Shown: one piece after another, positions 10,401 to 19,436 of the stretch
Layout: each line of letters opens with the position of its first letter
How positions within the stretch are numbered: the stretch's first letter is position 1
Assembly (NCBI GenBank): GCA_017515465.1
Contig: JAFWFV010000002.1
Span: forward strand, 1-64,000
Length of the DNA stretch: 64,000 nucleotides
Source of the DNA: Clostridiales bacterium
GTDB taxonomy: Bacteria > Bacillota > Clostridia > Saccharofermentanales > Saccharofermentanaceae
Direction: 5' to 3'
Program-made: the position numbers and the translations under genes
Notes under the pieces: generated by a model
The model's database searches: none
The model's input: only the letters and a program-made list of their open reading frames with translations
What the model was told of the DNA's origin: nothing

Positions 10401-11093
10401 TACCTTTCGGGACATCCCCTGCTGCAGTTCGCAGATACGATAGACAAACACATAGATTTCTCTGTCAGGGACGCCAACGAGCTCATCTCAGCTGGCATGG
10501 CAGAACGTCTGGATGATGATAAGAAGGTTATAATGGCAGGCATCGTCAATAACTTCTCCATCAGATATACAAAGGCGAAGACCCAGATGGCCACCATCGA
10601 GCTGGAAGACCTCACCGGACCCTATGAGGCTGTTGTCTTTGGCAAGATATTAGATACGGTGAGACCCCTGCTGGCTAACGGCAGATCCTTTATCATCGTG
10701 GGCAGGAGACATACCAGAGGGGATTCATTCTCTGTATTCATAGACAGGATGTATCCCATGGAAAGTGTCCCCGACAATCTGGGCAGTTTCAACAGGCCGC
10801 AGTACTCTAGTGCTCCTGCAAAACAGGAGACAAAGCAGGAGGAGACCCCTGAGTCTGATGAACACGGCCTGGTCAGGATCAGGTTTAACAAGCTCCCGGC
10901 AGATCCCGAGTATAGCCAGCTCATGAACCTGCTGGTATATTTCCACGGCAACTGCCCGGTTGACATCATATTTGCGGCTGACGGGTCCTCAGTCAGGCTC
11001 TCCGCAGAATGTAATATTGACGCCAGGCCCGAGATAATAGGCATCCTGAAGACTTTTGCAGGTGAAGATAACGTTGAGTATATATCCAACTGA
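7488..11093 (+). CDS. dnaE: DNA polymerase III alpha subunit DnaE
   Basis: A 1201-residue C-family replicative polymerase. The N-terminal PHP domain begins FCHLHLHTEYSLLDG. The palm carries the catalytic aspartates in MPDFDVDFAD, next to the GPGRGSGAGSLVAYA nucleotide-binding loop. Tandem HhH and OB-fold regions occupy the C-terminal third. There is no inserted 3'-5' exonuclease domain, so this is DnaE rather than PolC. In Firmicutes DnaE extends primers during lagging-strand synthesis while PolC does the bulk; no polC is visible in this window. It has its own promoter and is followed by pfkA, the dnaE-pfkA order known from other Firmicutes. Confidence 0.96.
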   Translation: MSFCHLHLHTEYSLLDGAIRIKDLAKRLKAMDITSCAITDHGNMFGAVNFYKTMSSEGIKPIIGCEVYVAPGSRFVKSEITSDGGRSRAYYHLILLARDNVGLANLNRIVSKGYIEGFYRKPRVDEEVLEQYHEGIICLSACMAGKVSSLILEGREDDAELTAVKYNQIFGYGNYYLEVQANTTPEQARVNAALVRIHNRTGIPLVATNDCHYLTKNDYETHDVLLCMQTGAKVSDPDRMRMSTNDYYVKSENEMRAFFNQLPEAIDNTARIAEMCNAEYDFKTIHLPKFDVPEGFESNAQYLTFLAYDGLKKRFEITPPTGETQDYIDRLDYELGVINKMGYTDYYLIVWDFINYSKTHGVVVGPGRGSGAGSLVAYAVGITDLDPIKYGLVFERFLNIERVSMPDFDVDFADETRQIAIDYVTEKYGSERVAQVITFGTLGAKSCVHDVTRVMDYPYSVGDRIAKMIPFKPGITIKDAMEVNPELKSLYDSDPDTRKIIDTAMKLEGLPRNPSTHAAGVIISGVPITDIAPMATNENTPVVQFSKYDVESVGLLKFDFLGLRTLTVLQDSLDLVRENYGKELTLETIPLDDKNVYDMIGRGETLGVFQLESRGMTSFMKQLKPASLEDIIAGIALYRPGPMDQIPRYVECRHDRSKIKYDHPLLEPILDVTYGCAIYQEQVMQIVRDLAGFSMGQSDNIRRAMSKKNKNIMEQYRELFIYGGTDEKGHHNDGAIKHGVPGEVASKIFDDVAGFAGYAFNKAHAACYAVVGYWTGYIKYYYPVEFMTATLNSFRTELDKASGYISASNQMGIPVFPPDINRSMARFTTEVAEDGSKGIRIGMTVIKGVGEGQVRQIEEDRNKNGPYKSFQDFLIRAAELGIKRNTVEYLIWSSALDSFGYNRATMIRTCQTELDNLSVRQSKKIDGQLSIFDAMEQAGASDDISEQVTIYEAEEYPPEVKLGYEKEAVGLYLSGHPLLQFADTIDKHIDFSVRDANELISAGMAERLDDDKKVIMAGIVNNFSIRYTKAKTQMATIELEDLTGPYEAVVFGKILDTVRPLLANGRSFIIVGRRHTRGDSFSVFIDRMYPMESVPDNLGSFNRPQYSSAPAKQETKQEETPESDEHGLVRIRFNKLPADPEYSQLMNLLVYFHGNCPVDIIFAADGSSVRLSAECNIDARPEIIGILKTFAGEDNVEYISN

Positions 11094-11106
11094 GGTGTAA
11101 TTGGTG

Positions 11107-11112
11107 TATAAT
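11107..11112 (+). promoter_or_regulatory. TATAAT -10 element upstream of pfkA
   Basis: A perfect TATAAT lies in the 57-base gap before pfkA, 39 bases from its ATG. No good -35 box is visible, so support is partial. Confidence 0.45.
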
Positions 11113-11150
11113 CTCCAACAGATATTTATTATTAATATGGAGGAAGATAT

Positions 11151-12203
11151 ATGCCGCTTCTTTATGACGAATCCAATCTGCCCGTGATCAGCGAACTCAG
11201 GGCAAAGTGCTACGATAATGTGAACAAGGATGAGGTCGAACCCATCAAAAAGATCGCTGTCCTGACCAGCGGCGGTGATGCTCCAGGAATGAATGCTGCC
11301 ATCAGATCAGTAGTCAGGGCCGGATGGAATGCAGGATTCGAGGTATACGGTGTAACCAGAGGATTTCACGGACTGTGGAAGGGTGAGATCAGGGAGCTTA
11401 CAAAGAGAGACGTTTCCGAGACACTTCAGAGAGGCGGAACATTCCTCATGACCGCCAGATCCAAGACATTCATGACCGATGCAGGCGTCCTTAAGGGTGC
11501 CAGGATGATGGAGGCATACGATCTGGACGCACTGGTAGTAATAGGCGGTGACGGATCCTATAAGGGTGCCAGGGCTCTGGCCAGACTGGGAATGCCCGTT
11601 ATCGGCATCCCCGGAACCATCGATAATGACATCTCCTCAACCGACTACACCATCGGTTACGATACGGCCATGAATACTGCCATGGACTGCATCGATAAGC
11701 TTAGAGACACGGCCAGCTCCCATGAGAGATGCAGCGTCATCGAGGTCATGGGCAGGAGAGCAGGATATATAGCTCTCAACGTAGGCATAGCAACGGGTGC
11801 TGAGGCTATCCTCATCCCTGAGGTTCCCTACGATTTCAACAGGGACGTACTGAGGATAATCCTGGATGGCAGGAACAAGGGCAAGAAGCATTACGTAGTA
11901 ATCGTCGCTGAGGGCGCAGGTTCCGCAACTGAGATCGCCAAGCAGATCGAGGATGCAACGGAGATCGAGTCCAGACCTACGATCCTGGGACACCTGCAGA
12001 GAGGCGGATCACCTTCTCTCAGAGACAGGACGACGGCCAGCCTCATGGGTATCCAGGCCATCGACTGCCTGCTGGAGAAGAGATATAACAGGATAATAAT
12101 CGAGAAGGACGGCAAGATCTCTGACGTTGATATCGAGCAGGGCCTCGATATGAAGAAGACGATCCCCGCCATCGACATAGAGAACGCAAAGAGACTCTCA
12201 TAA
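11151..12203 (+). CDS. pfkA: ATP-dependent 6-phosphofructokinase
   Basis: A 350-residue enzyme that phosphorylates fructose 6-phosphate at the committed step of glycolysis. The core begins at KKIAVLTSGGDAPGMNAA and contains VVIGGDGSYKGA, GIPGTIDNDI and VMGRRAGYIAL. The GGDGS form and the glycine in PGTIDND favour ATP over pyrophosphate as donor. About 33 residues precede the usual N-terminus (most PfkA proteins begin MKKIAVLTSGG). The long start is supported by a GGAGGA ribosome site at 11139-11144, seven bases before the ATG. mutS2 begins on the base after the stop codon. Confidence 0.95.
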   Translation: MPLLYDESNLPVISELRAKCYDNVNKDEVEPIKKIAVLTSGGDAPGMNAAIRSVVRAGWNAGFEVYGVTRGFHGLWKGEIRELTKRDVSETLQRGGTFLMTARSKTFMTDAGVLKGARMMEAYDLDALVVIGGDGSYKGARALARLGMPVIGIPGTIDNDISSTDYTIGYDTAMNTAMDCIDKLRDTASSHERCSVIEVMGRRAGYIALNVGIATGAEAILIPEVPYDFNRDVLRIILDGRNKGKKHYVVIVAEGAGSATEIAKQIEDATEIESRPTILGHLQRGGSPSLRDRTTASLMGIQAIDCLLEKRYNRIIIEKDGKISDVDIEQGLDMKKTIPAIDIENAKRLS

Positions 12204-14660
12204 ATGTTCAAGAGGACCACTTTCGAGGAGGAGCGCGCCGGTAAGAAGATCAAGGGGCGCGTGCTGACGACACTTGAATTCGACAAGATAGCCAGCCGTC
12301 TTGAAGAGAAAGCTCACACTGTATTCGGGCGTGAGCTTTGTCTGTCTCTGTGCCCGATTTCGGATTACGATGAGGTCAAACAGACCTTGTCGGAGACTGA
12401 CGAAACATTCCGGTACATCAATAAATATGGCTATCTGCCTCTGGGTGGTTTTTCGGATCTGAGATCCTCTCTCAAATATGCACACGCTGGCGGTACCATG
12501 TCCATGAGACAACTCCTGGACTGCGCCTCATTTCTGAGATCGGCAGCCCACCTCAAGGGGATCTTGCCCGATGCATCATCAGACCTGGACGGCAGCGTTC
12601 TCTACGAACGCATCAGATCACTTATTACGATAGATGCGCTGGAAAAGGAGATATCATCCTGTATCAACAGTGATGACGAGATGAACGACCGCGCCAGCAA
12701 GACCCTTTACGACATCAGGAGGAGCAAGAGGGAACTGTCAGGCAGTGTCAGGTCCATCCTGGACAAGGTCATGAGTTCCAACGAGGACATCCTCCAGGAA
12801 AAGGTGATAACCATAAGGAACGACAGGTACTGCCTCCCTGTGATCGCAGATTTCAAGGGCAGGATCAACGGCATCGTGCACGATACGTCCTCCACGGGAC
12901 AGACTGTGTTCATCGAACCCATGGCGGTAGTTGACATCAATAACAAGCTCAGGGAATTGTCAGTTGCCGAACAGGCCGAGATCGACAGGATATTAGGAGA
13001 CCTCACGGACAGGGTGCTGGGCAGTTCTGATTCCCTCATGGAGGACATGAGCATAGTAGGACAGATCGATTTCTGCCATGCCAAGGCGCTATTGGCTGTG
13101 GACATGGATGCCACGCTCCCCAGCCTCAATTCAGAGGGCATCGTCGACCTGGTCAAGGCCAGACATCCCCTGATCAGCAAGGACACGGTAGTTCCCGTAG
13201 ACATCAGGGTAGGAGAGAAGTTCAATACGCTGGTAATCACAGGACCTAACACAGGCGGTAAGACCGTATCCCTCAAGACATGCGGACTCCTTACGCTGAT
13301 GGCCATGGCAGGCCTCATGATCCCTGCTGATACGGGGAGCTCAACCGCGGTATTCGACAGGGTGTTGGCTGACATAGGAGACGAGCAGAGCATCGAGCAG
13401 AGCCTGTCCACATTCTCGGCTCACATGTCCAACATCGTATTCATATTGAAGAACATCAAGGGCAAGGCATTGGTAATATTAGATGAGCTGGGTTCGGGAA
13501 CCGATCCTGACGAGGGTGCGGCCCTGGCCATCGCGATCCTGGAGAATCTGAGGTCCAGGGGATGTATCACCATGGCAACAACCCACTACAAGGAACTGAA
13601 GGCCTATGCCGTTTCCACGGAAGGGGTAATGAACGGTGCTTTCGAATTCGACAATGAGACGCTGATGCCCACATACCGTCTGGTAATAGGCAGACCCGGA
13701 TCTTCCAATGCTTTCGTCATATCCAAAAAGCTGGGACTGCCTGATAACATCATATCGGATGCCAAGAGCAGGCTGTCCGAGGATGAGATCCAACTGGGCA
13801 GGCTGATCGAGCTTTCGGAGCGTGATGCCCGCAAGGCCCAGTCCCTGATGGACAGCAACAATGCGCTTAAGAAGAGGCTCGAAGAGCAGATCGCAGCCCT
13901 CGAAGAGGAAAAGAAAGCACTCAAGGCATCCAAGACCAGGATACTAAACGAATCCCGCAGGGAGCAGAAGGAACTCCTGGAGCAGAGATCATCAGAACTG
14001 GACGATCTTATGAAGAAGCTCCGCAAGGAGAAGAACATGAATTCCGCCGAGGATCAGCTCAGGGAACTGGAGAAGGTCAGAAGGAGGCTCAGAGCAGGAA
14101 TAGAAGACCTGACCGACGACTCACAGGATGAGGAACTGTCGGGCATATTGCCGGGTGAGATCCCCGACAAGGTGGAGGAAGGCAAGGAATACTTCATCAC
14201 CACTCTGGGCATCACTGGCACGGCTCTTTCAGCTCCTGCCAAAAACGGCAATGTCAAGATGAAGGCAGGCGTGATCACAACGGTCGTAAAGACTGATCAG
14301 CTGAGGATAGTAACAAACGAGAACAAGCCTGCTCCTGCAAAGCCGAAGCAGAAGACCAGGACCATTTCCCAGGACAACAGAAAGGTCAGGGAACTGAGGT
14401 TCAACATGGCATCATCAACTTCGTCAGAACTGATGCTCATTGGCATGAGGGGAGACGAGGCTGAGTCCAGGCTGCTGCGCTACATCGAGGAATGCAGCCT
14501 GGGAGGCATCAAGGACATCAGGATCGTTCACGGCAAGGGAACGGGTGTCCTGAGAGGCATAGTAACGGATATCCTGGCCAGAGACCCGAGGGTCGAATCC
14601 TACCGTGCAGGACTGCAGGGTGAGGGTGACGACGGCGTAACGATAGCGAGGCTGGTGTAA
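12204..14660 (+). CDS. mutS2: Endonuclease MutS2
   Basis: An 818-residue MutS-family ATPase without the mismatch-recognition domain. It contains Walker A GPNTGGKTVSLKT, a Walker B region ending VILDELGSGTDPDEG, and a long charged coiled coil (about residues 520-640). The C-terminal Smr nuclease domain has the motif IRIVHGKGTGVLRG. MutS2 acts on branched DNA and in some species on collided ribosomes; which role applies here cannot be told. It follows the pfkA stop with no gap and is probably in the same transcript. The small vanZ-like gene begins two bases after its stop. Confidence 0.95.
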   Translation: MFKRTTFEEERAGKKIKGRVLTTLEFDKIASRLEEKAHTVFGRELCLSLCPISDYDEVKQTLSETDETFRYINKYGYLPLGGFSDLRSSLKYAHAGGTMSMRQLLDCASFLRSAAHLKGILPDASSDLDGSVLYERIRSLITIDALEKEISSCINSDDEMNDRASKTLYDIRRSKRELSGSVRSILDKVMSSNEDILQEKVITIRNDRYCLPVIADFKGRINGIVHDTSSTGQTVFIEPMAVVDINNKLRELSVAEQAEIDRILGDLTDRVLGSSDSLMEDMSIVGQIDFCHAKALLAVDMDATLPSLNSEGIVDLVKARHPLISKDTVVPVDIRVGEKFNTLVITGPNTGGKTVSLKTCGLLTLMAMAGLMIPADTGSSTAVFDRVLADIGDEQSIEQSLSTFSAHMSNIVFILKNIKGKALVILDELGSGTDPDEGAALAIAILENLRSRGCITMATTHYKELKAYAVSTEGVMNGAFEFDNETLMPTYRLVIGRPGSSNAFVISKKLGLPDNIISDAKSRLSEDEIQLGRLIELSERDARKAQSLMDSNNALKKRLEEQIAALEEEKKALKASKTRILNESRREQKELLEQRSSELDDLMKKLRKEKNMNSAEDQLRELEKVRRRLRAGIEDLTDDSQDEELSGILPGEIPDKVEEGKEYFITTLGITGTALSAPAKNGNVKMKAGVITTVVKTDQLRIVTNENKPAPAKPKQKTRTISQDNRKVRELRFNMASSTSSELMLIGMRGDEAESRLLRYIEECSLGGIKDIRIVHGKGTGVLRGIVTDILARDPRVESYRAGLQGEGDDGVTIARLV

Positions 14661-14662
14661 TA

Positions 14663-15316
14663 ATGATCACTGACAAAGGCCGGCCTCTGAGATTCCTCCT
14701 GGTGATAATGTTTATCATCTATCTTGTCTTCGTGCCGGTGTGGGTCATCTTTTTCAAAGCTGATGCCAACGTCCTGTTCGTTGATTACTGGAAATACAAA
14801 GATTACGCAGATCTGGACATGCTGGTCCATATTGCGGATCATTTCAATTTCAATCCCTTTAATATCATCGTGGGTGACATGATCTTAAACGTTATCGGAT
14901 TCGTTCCTTTCGGGATCTATCTGGAGATGCTGTTCAGGGAAAAGTCGGCGCTTACCAAGATCATGTCAGTAACGGCCGTATCACTGGCCATCGAGATCGC
15001 ACAATTCTCGCTGATGCTTGGAAAGCCCGATATAGTGGACCTGATCGCAAACACCCTGGGAGGCGTTATCGGCATATTCCTCATGAGCAGGCTCCACAAT
15101 GACAAAGTGGTAAAGGGAATACTGATAATCGCTCTAGTTCTGACTGTTATCACCATGGTCTCCGTGGTCGTGCAGACCATAGACCAGTATTACGATCTGG
15201 CCCCCACATACAGTGCCGAGAAATATGAGGGATATCTCAAGGAAGTCCAGGACATAACGGATAATGTTGCCTCGGCAGTGACAGGTCCGTTAAATAAGGT
15301 AGGTTTTGAAGAATAA
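14663..15316 (+). CDS. VanZ-like membrane protein
   Basis: A 217-residue protein with about four or five membrane helices. It has the VanZ-family signature: LNVIGFVPFGIYLEML, then IEIAQFSLMLGKPDIVDLIA and NTLGGVIGIFL. VanZ was named for low-level teicoplanin resistance in enterococci, but most relatives are of unknown function, so no resistance is claimed. It begins two bases after mutS2 and is probably co-transcribed. No terminator is visible in the 60 bases before the convergent plsC gene. Confidence 0.8.
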   Translation: MITDKGRPLRFLLVIMFIIYLVFVPVWVIFFKADANVLFVDYWKYKDYADLDMLVHIADHFNFNPFNIIVGDMILNVIGFVPFGIYLEMLFREKSALTKIMSVTAVSLAIEIAQFSLMLGKPDIVDLIANTLGGVIGIFLMSRLHNDKVVKGILIIALVLTVITMVSVVVQTIDQYYDLAPTYSAEKYEGYLKEVQDITDNVASAVTGPLNKVGFEE

Positions 15317-15376
15317 ATATCTGATCAGGTCCATTTGCCGGTTCTCTGAAAAGGTTAAGGAATACAGGAAATGATA

Positions 15377-16090
15377 TCAGATGGGGGCGTTATTGGGATC
15401 CCAGTACTTGTCCTGCATGTCGTGCATCCATTCGGATAATGCGTCAGTCATCTTGTGTGCATCATTGTCGTAGTCTGCGGGCATCATGGGCTCTCCTATA
15501 AAGATCCTGATCTTCTTCCTCTTGAGGAAGCCTGCAGAAGGATGGGGATGCTTGTCATGTCTGGACCAGATCTGATAAGCGCCTGAGATATAAACGGGAA
15601 CCATGGGGGTTCCTGCCTTGATAGCGAGGTAAGCAGCTCCGTCCTTAAGCTCTCCCAGATAGCCTGTTGCCGTTCTGGTGCCCTCGGGGAATACGAAGCA
15701 GATGTTGCCCTCCTCGACTTCTTTCTTTGCCTTGATGAGACCTCTTACAGGGTTGCCGTATCTGTCGACGGCAATGCCTCTGCCGACCCTCATGATGAGA
15801 CGGCCCAGCTTGCCGTGATTGGTCTCAAGGTCGGATGCCGCCGGGCAGCACATCCACTTGAAATGGCCCTTGGGCAGATAGTCGATGATGAGGACTCCGT
15901 CCGGGTAGGACTGGTGATTGGAAGCAACGACGTAAGGATTGTTCTTGGGGAAGTTCTCCTTGCCGATACATTTCATGTCGCAGAAGATATGTGTGAGGAT
16001 GAGGAAGCCGTCCTTGGCAACCTTGTCCCAGAAACCACGCTTGGTTGGGTACTTCTCATCCAGATGCTTATGATTGATCGTGCCTGACAT
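15377..16090 (-). CDS. plsC: 1-acyl-sn-glycerol-3-phosphate acyltransferase (PlsC family)
   Basis: A 237-residue acyltransferase with the HX4D catalytic motif NHQSYPDG (about residues 58-65) and the substrate motif FPEGTRTATG (about residues 134-143). It adds the second acyl chain to lysophosphatidic acid to make phosphatidic acid at the membrane. It is transcribed divergently from an acyl-CoA synthetase gene, and the pairing suggests shared use of activated fatty acids. A related lysophospholipid acyltransferase specificity is possible. Confidence 0.86.
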   Translation of the reverse strand: MSGTINHKHLDEKYPTKRGFWDKVAKDGFLILTHIFCDMKCIGKENFPKNNPYVVASNHQSYPDGVLIIDYLPKGHFKWMCCPAASDLETNHGKLGRLIMRVGRGIAVDRYGNPVRGLIKAKKEVEEGNICFVFPEGTRTATGYLGELKDGAAYLAIKAGTPMVPVYISGAYQIWSRHDKHPHPSAGFLKRKKIRIFIGEPMMPADYDNDAHKMTDALSEWMHDMQDKYWDPNNAPI

Positions 16091-16142
16091 CTAATGCCTC
16101 CGATAGTTATTACATATATTGTAACTCACAGAATGATAACCG

Positions 16143-16148
16143 ATTATA
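16143..16148 (-). promoter_or_regulatory. TATAAT -10 element for plsC
   Basis: A minus-strand TATAAT (read from 16148 to 16143) lies about 53 bases upstream of the plsC ATG in the AT-rich divergent region. No good -35 is visible. Confidence 0.4.
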
Positions 16149-16257
16149 ACGTTTTGGTCAAAATAAATTTTGTTTTAATTATTAATATTATGAGAAAATC
16201 GGTAATTGTGGTATTATATGCTATCGGAAATGTTTCCGAGTGGAGGAGAATCGAATA

Positions 16258-18108
16258 ATGAAACGAGTGAGCGGCACACCCCTATATGAGTCGACAAAGT
16301 ACGATAATCTCAGGGATCTGATCATGGCAGGCTGTGAGGAACACAGCGCCAGAGATGCTTTCATATTCAGGAGAAATCCCCAGCAGTCGGAAATACACAG
16401 AAGCTTTTTTGAATTCGGCGAGGACATCAAGAGCCTTGGCACATATATCCTGAACAGTGAATTCGCAGGTGACCGCCTGGCAGTGGTAGGTGAGAACAGC
16501 TATGAGTGGTTCGTTGCCTATAATGCGATACTTGATACCGACAGCATCGGCGTTCCTCTGGACAGGGCACTTCCCGAAGAGGAACTTGTTGCCCTTCTCA
16601 AGAGATCAGAGACAAAGTTCCTGGTATACCATCACAAGCATCACCCCATGATGCTGGACATTGCCAGGAGGATCGATGAGGGTGAGACTGACATCATGGT
16701 CAGGAAGTTCGTCGTAATGTACCGTGAGGGAGTCAAAGACAAAGACTGGCCCGAAGATGACAGGTTTGTTGATTTCTACGATCTGGTCAGGGAGGGCAAG
16801 GCCTTGAGGGACGCAGGAGATGACAAGTTCCTCACGACTCCCATCAATACCGAAGAGGCCAGGATCATACTCTTTACCTCAGGAACGACATCCATGAGCA
16901 AGGGCGTACTCCTGAGCCACAAGAACATAACATCCAACGTTCATTCCATAACTCAGACTCTCGACGTATGGCCGGGTGACAGGGCTTTTTCCATCCTCCC
17001 CCTCCATCACACCTTTGAGAATACATGTGACTTTTTCATTTTGAGGTCAGGCGGATGCCTGTGCCTTTCAGACGGTCTCAGATATATCACGAAGAATCTC
17101 CAGGAATGGGGCCCCACGGTATGTATCTCAGTGCCCATCCTCTTTGAGAATATCTATTCCAAGATCGAGGATGTGCTGATAAAGACCGGCAAGGACAAGA
17201 TCATCTCCGTAATGCGTCCCATCACCAGATTCCTCAGGAAGTGCGGTCTGGACGTGCGCAGGAACGTTTACAAGCAGATCCTCGATAACCTGGGCGGACA
17301 TTTCAGGTTCGTCGTTATCGGAGGCGCCGGCATCGACAAGAAATACATAGATGCCTTTACTGATTTCGGTATCGACATGTTCATGGGCTACGGCCTCACA
17401 GAGACTTCGCCCGTTATCTCTGTTACAAACGAGCTCTGCAACGTTCCCGGAAGTGTCGGACGCCCCATGGCAGATATCACGGTCGCCATCGATGCAGAGG
17501 GCGTGGGACCCAAGGCGGTAGGCGAGATCCTGACAAAGTCAGACAGCGTTATGCTGGGATACTACAGGAACGATGAGGCCACAAAGGAAGCTATTGATGC
17601 TGACGGCTGGTTCCACACTGGAGATATGGGATATATCGACAAGAAGGGATGCATCCACATCACCGGACGAGTAAAGTCTATGATCGTTCTCACCAACGGC
17701 AAGAAGGCATTCCCCGAGGAGATCGAGTCGGTCATCGCCGAGATCAAGGGCGTAACCGAAGTCTTCGTATGGGGCAATAAAAACGAAAAGGAAGCAGTGG
17801 ACATCTGTGCCAAGCTCCTCATCAACAGAGCCGAGATCGGCAGGGAACTGGGCCTTACAGTGGAGCCCACGGACAACGAGGTCGAGGCATACCTGAACGA
17901 CAAGATGCACGAGGCAAACCACACTATGCCCGCATATAAGATCGTCAGGAACTTCGTATTCTCCGAGGAGGATATGATCAAGACCACAACACTTAAGATA
18001 AAGAGACCAAAAGAACAGGAGCATATCGAGAGCAGGCTTAAGGAATGCGGCATCACGATGAGAGATGCCAACGGTAAGAACTTTGATAAACTGATCAAAG
18101 TCTCCTGA
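16258..18108 (+). CDS. Long-chain acyl-CoA synthetase (AMP-forming)
   Basis: A 616-residue member of the ANL adenylating-enzyme family, which activates a carboxylate with ATP and transfers it to CoA. The P-loop-like motif LFTSGTTSMSKGVLLSH is near residue 206. The A5 motif GYGLTETSPV and the A7 region GWFHTGDMGYID are present, followed by GRVKSMIVLTNGKKAFPEEI. The length and the HTFENTCDF segment fit long-chain fatty acyl-CoA synthetases. GGAGGAG at 16242-16248 supports the ATG at 16258; an in-frame GTG at 16240 precedes this site. The next gene follows within nine bases. Confidence 0.86.
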   Translation: MKRVSGTPLYESTKYDNLRDLIMAGCEEHSARDAFIFRRNPQQSEIHRSFFEFGEDIKSLGTYILNSEFAGDRLAVVGENSYEWFVAYNAILDTDSIGVPLDRALPEEELVALLKRSETKFLVYHHKHHPMMLDIARRIDEGETDIMVRKFVVMYREGVKDKDWPEDDRFVDFYDLVREGKALRDAGDDKFLTTPINTEEARIILFTSGTTSMSKGVLLSHKNITSNVHSITQTLDVWPGDRAFSILPLHHTFENTCDFFILRSGGCLCLSDGLRYITKNLQEWGPTVCISVPILFENIYSKIEDVLIKTGKDKIISVMRPITRFLRKCGLDVRRNVYKQILDNLGGHFRFVVIGGAGIDKKYIDAFTDFGIDMFMGYGLTETSPVISVTNELCNVPGSVGRPMADITVAIDAEGVGPKAVGEILTKSDSVMLGYYRNDEATKEAIDADGWFHTGDMGYIDKKGCIHITGRVKSMIVLTNGKKAFPEEIESVIAEIKGVTEVFVWGNKNEKEAVDICAKLLINRAEIGRELGLTVEPTDNEVEAYLNDKMHEANHTMPAYKIVRNFVFSEEDMIKTTTLKIKRPKEQEHIESRLKECGITMRDANGKNFDKLIKVS

Positions 18109-18116
18109 TCTGATCC

Positions 18117-19436
18117 ATGACTCCCGGGGCTAAAAAGAACCTTAAGAATATCCTCTTTGTACCTGTAGCACTTGTGCTGTCCATAATCCTGGCAACAGGC
18201 CTCATGATACTCGTATATCTGATCCCCACGGACAGGATCAGGGACAACATCATCTCATCTGGCGATATCTACGACCGTGAGGGCCTGACCAACTACTACA
18301 ATGAATATCTGGTCAGCTCCAGGATGGATAATTATACCGACAGCGTCATGCAGGCGGAGGCCGCATATGACGGTGATGAGAACGTAGTCGTAAAGGCTCT
18401 CCAGAGCAAGTATCACTACCTGACCGACATGGAGGACTACACCTCTCCCGGATACATCAACAAGCTCATGATGCACGGTGAGGACACCAATTCCATCGTT
18501 GCCAGCTATGCCAGATACTGGCACGGTTATCTGCTGCTCTTAAAGCCCCTGTTCCTGGTGATAAACATGCACGGAATGAGGATCCTAAACGGTGCTTTCC
18601 AGATCCTGATGCTGGCTGCGGTCCTGTTCGGACTGGTCAGAAAAGGACAGAAAAAACTGATCGCTCCCCTGCTGGTGAGCATACTTGTCATAAACCCCGT
18701 CAGCACCATACTCAACATGCAGTTCGCATGCATGTATAACATAACGCTGGTGCTGCTGGTGATCATGCTCTATACAAAGATCTCAGAAGGGGACGGCTAC
18801 TGGAAACTGTTCCTGTTCTCAGGCATCGCCACGGCGTTTTTCGACTTCCTGACATACCCTCTCATCAGCCTGGGAATACCCCTGGTCCTCATGATCTGCC
18901 TGCGCGGGGAAAAGTCATCTGACAACATCAGGACCACTTTCTTCTCATGCATCAACTGGGGTATAGGTTATGCCGTTATGTGGGCGTCAAAATGGGTGGT
19001 CTGTGACCTGGTAACCGGAAGCAATGTCATAGAGGATGCGATCCATCAGGTATCTGCCAGAACGGTCACTAATGCCTACGACGAGATCGGTCTGGATTCC
19101 ACCAACATCATCTCCGTATTTGGTTATAATTTCATTCCCCTGAGGGACATCCCCATGGTAGCGCTCTTCGTGCTTAGCGTAATTGCCCTGGTGCTCTATA
19201 TGGTGTTTGCAAAGAAGAAGATAAAGATCTGCGAGGAAAGTCTCATAGCGCTCCTCCTGATCGCACTCATCCCCTTCGCATGGTATGCAGTTTTGTCTAA
19301 CCATTCTGCAGTCCATTACTGGATGACATACAGGAATCTCACTGTAATGATTTTTTCATTAGGTACGGTTATAATGAGCTCAGTGGTAAACCGCGTTCCG
19401 GCAGGGGGTAAGGGAGATGTTGTTAAACAGGGATAA
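18117..19436 (+). CDS. Polytopic membrane protein of unknown function
   Basis: A 439-residue protein with one N-terminal helix (about residues 12-36), a 100-residue external segment, then about nine further hydrophobic helices. The topology (long loop after helix 1, motif YARYWHGYLLLLKPL before helix 2) recalls GT-C-fold glycosyltransferase-like proteins, but no catalytic motif was identified, so no function is assigned. It lies eight bases after the acyl-CoA synthetase gene and overlaps the next gene by 20 bases, so it is probably in the same operon. Confidence 0.7.
   Translation: MTPGAKKNLKNILFVPVALVLSIILATGLMILVYLIPTDRIRDNIISSGDIYDREGLTNYYNEYLVSSRMDNYTDSVMQAEAAYDGDENVVVKALQSKYHYLTDMEDYTSPGYINKLMMHGEDTNSIVASYARYWHGYLLLLKPLFLVINMHGMRILNGAFQILMLAAVLFGLVRKGQKKLIAPLLVSILVINPVSTILNMQFACMYNITLVLLVIMLYTKISEGDGYWKLFLFSGIATAFFDFLTYPLISLGIPLVLMICLRGEKSSDNIRTTFFSCINWGIGYAVMWASKWVVCDLVTGSNVIEDAIHQVSARTVTNAYDEIGLDSTNIISVFGYNFIPLRDIPMVALFVLSVIALVLYMVFAKKKIKICEESLIALLLIALIPFAWYAVLSNHSAVHYWMTYRNLTVMIFSLGTVIMSSVVNRVPAGGKGDVVKQG

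Noticed and set aside
12707..13411. A 234-residue minus-strand open frame inside mutS2
   Set aside because: Antisense to the conserved ATPase region. The low-complexity Ser/Leu composition indicates a shadow frame.
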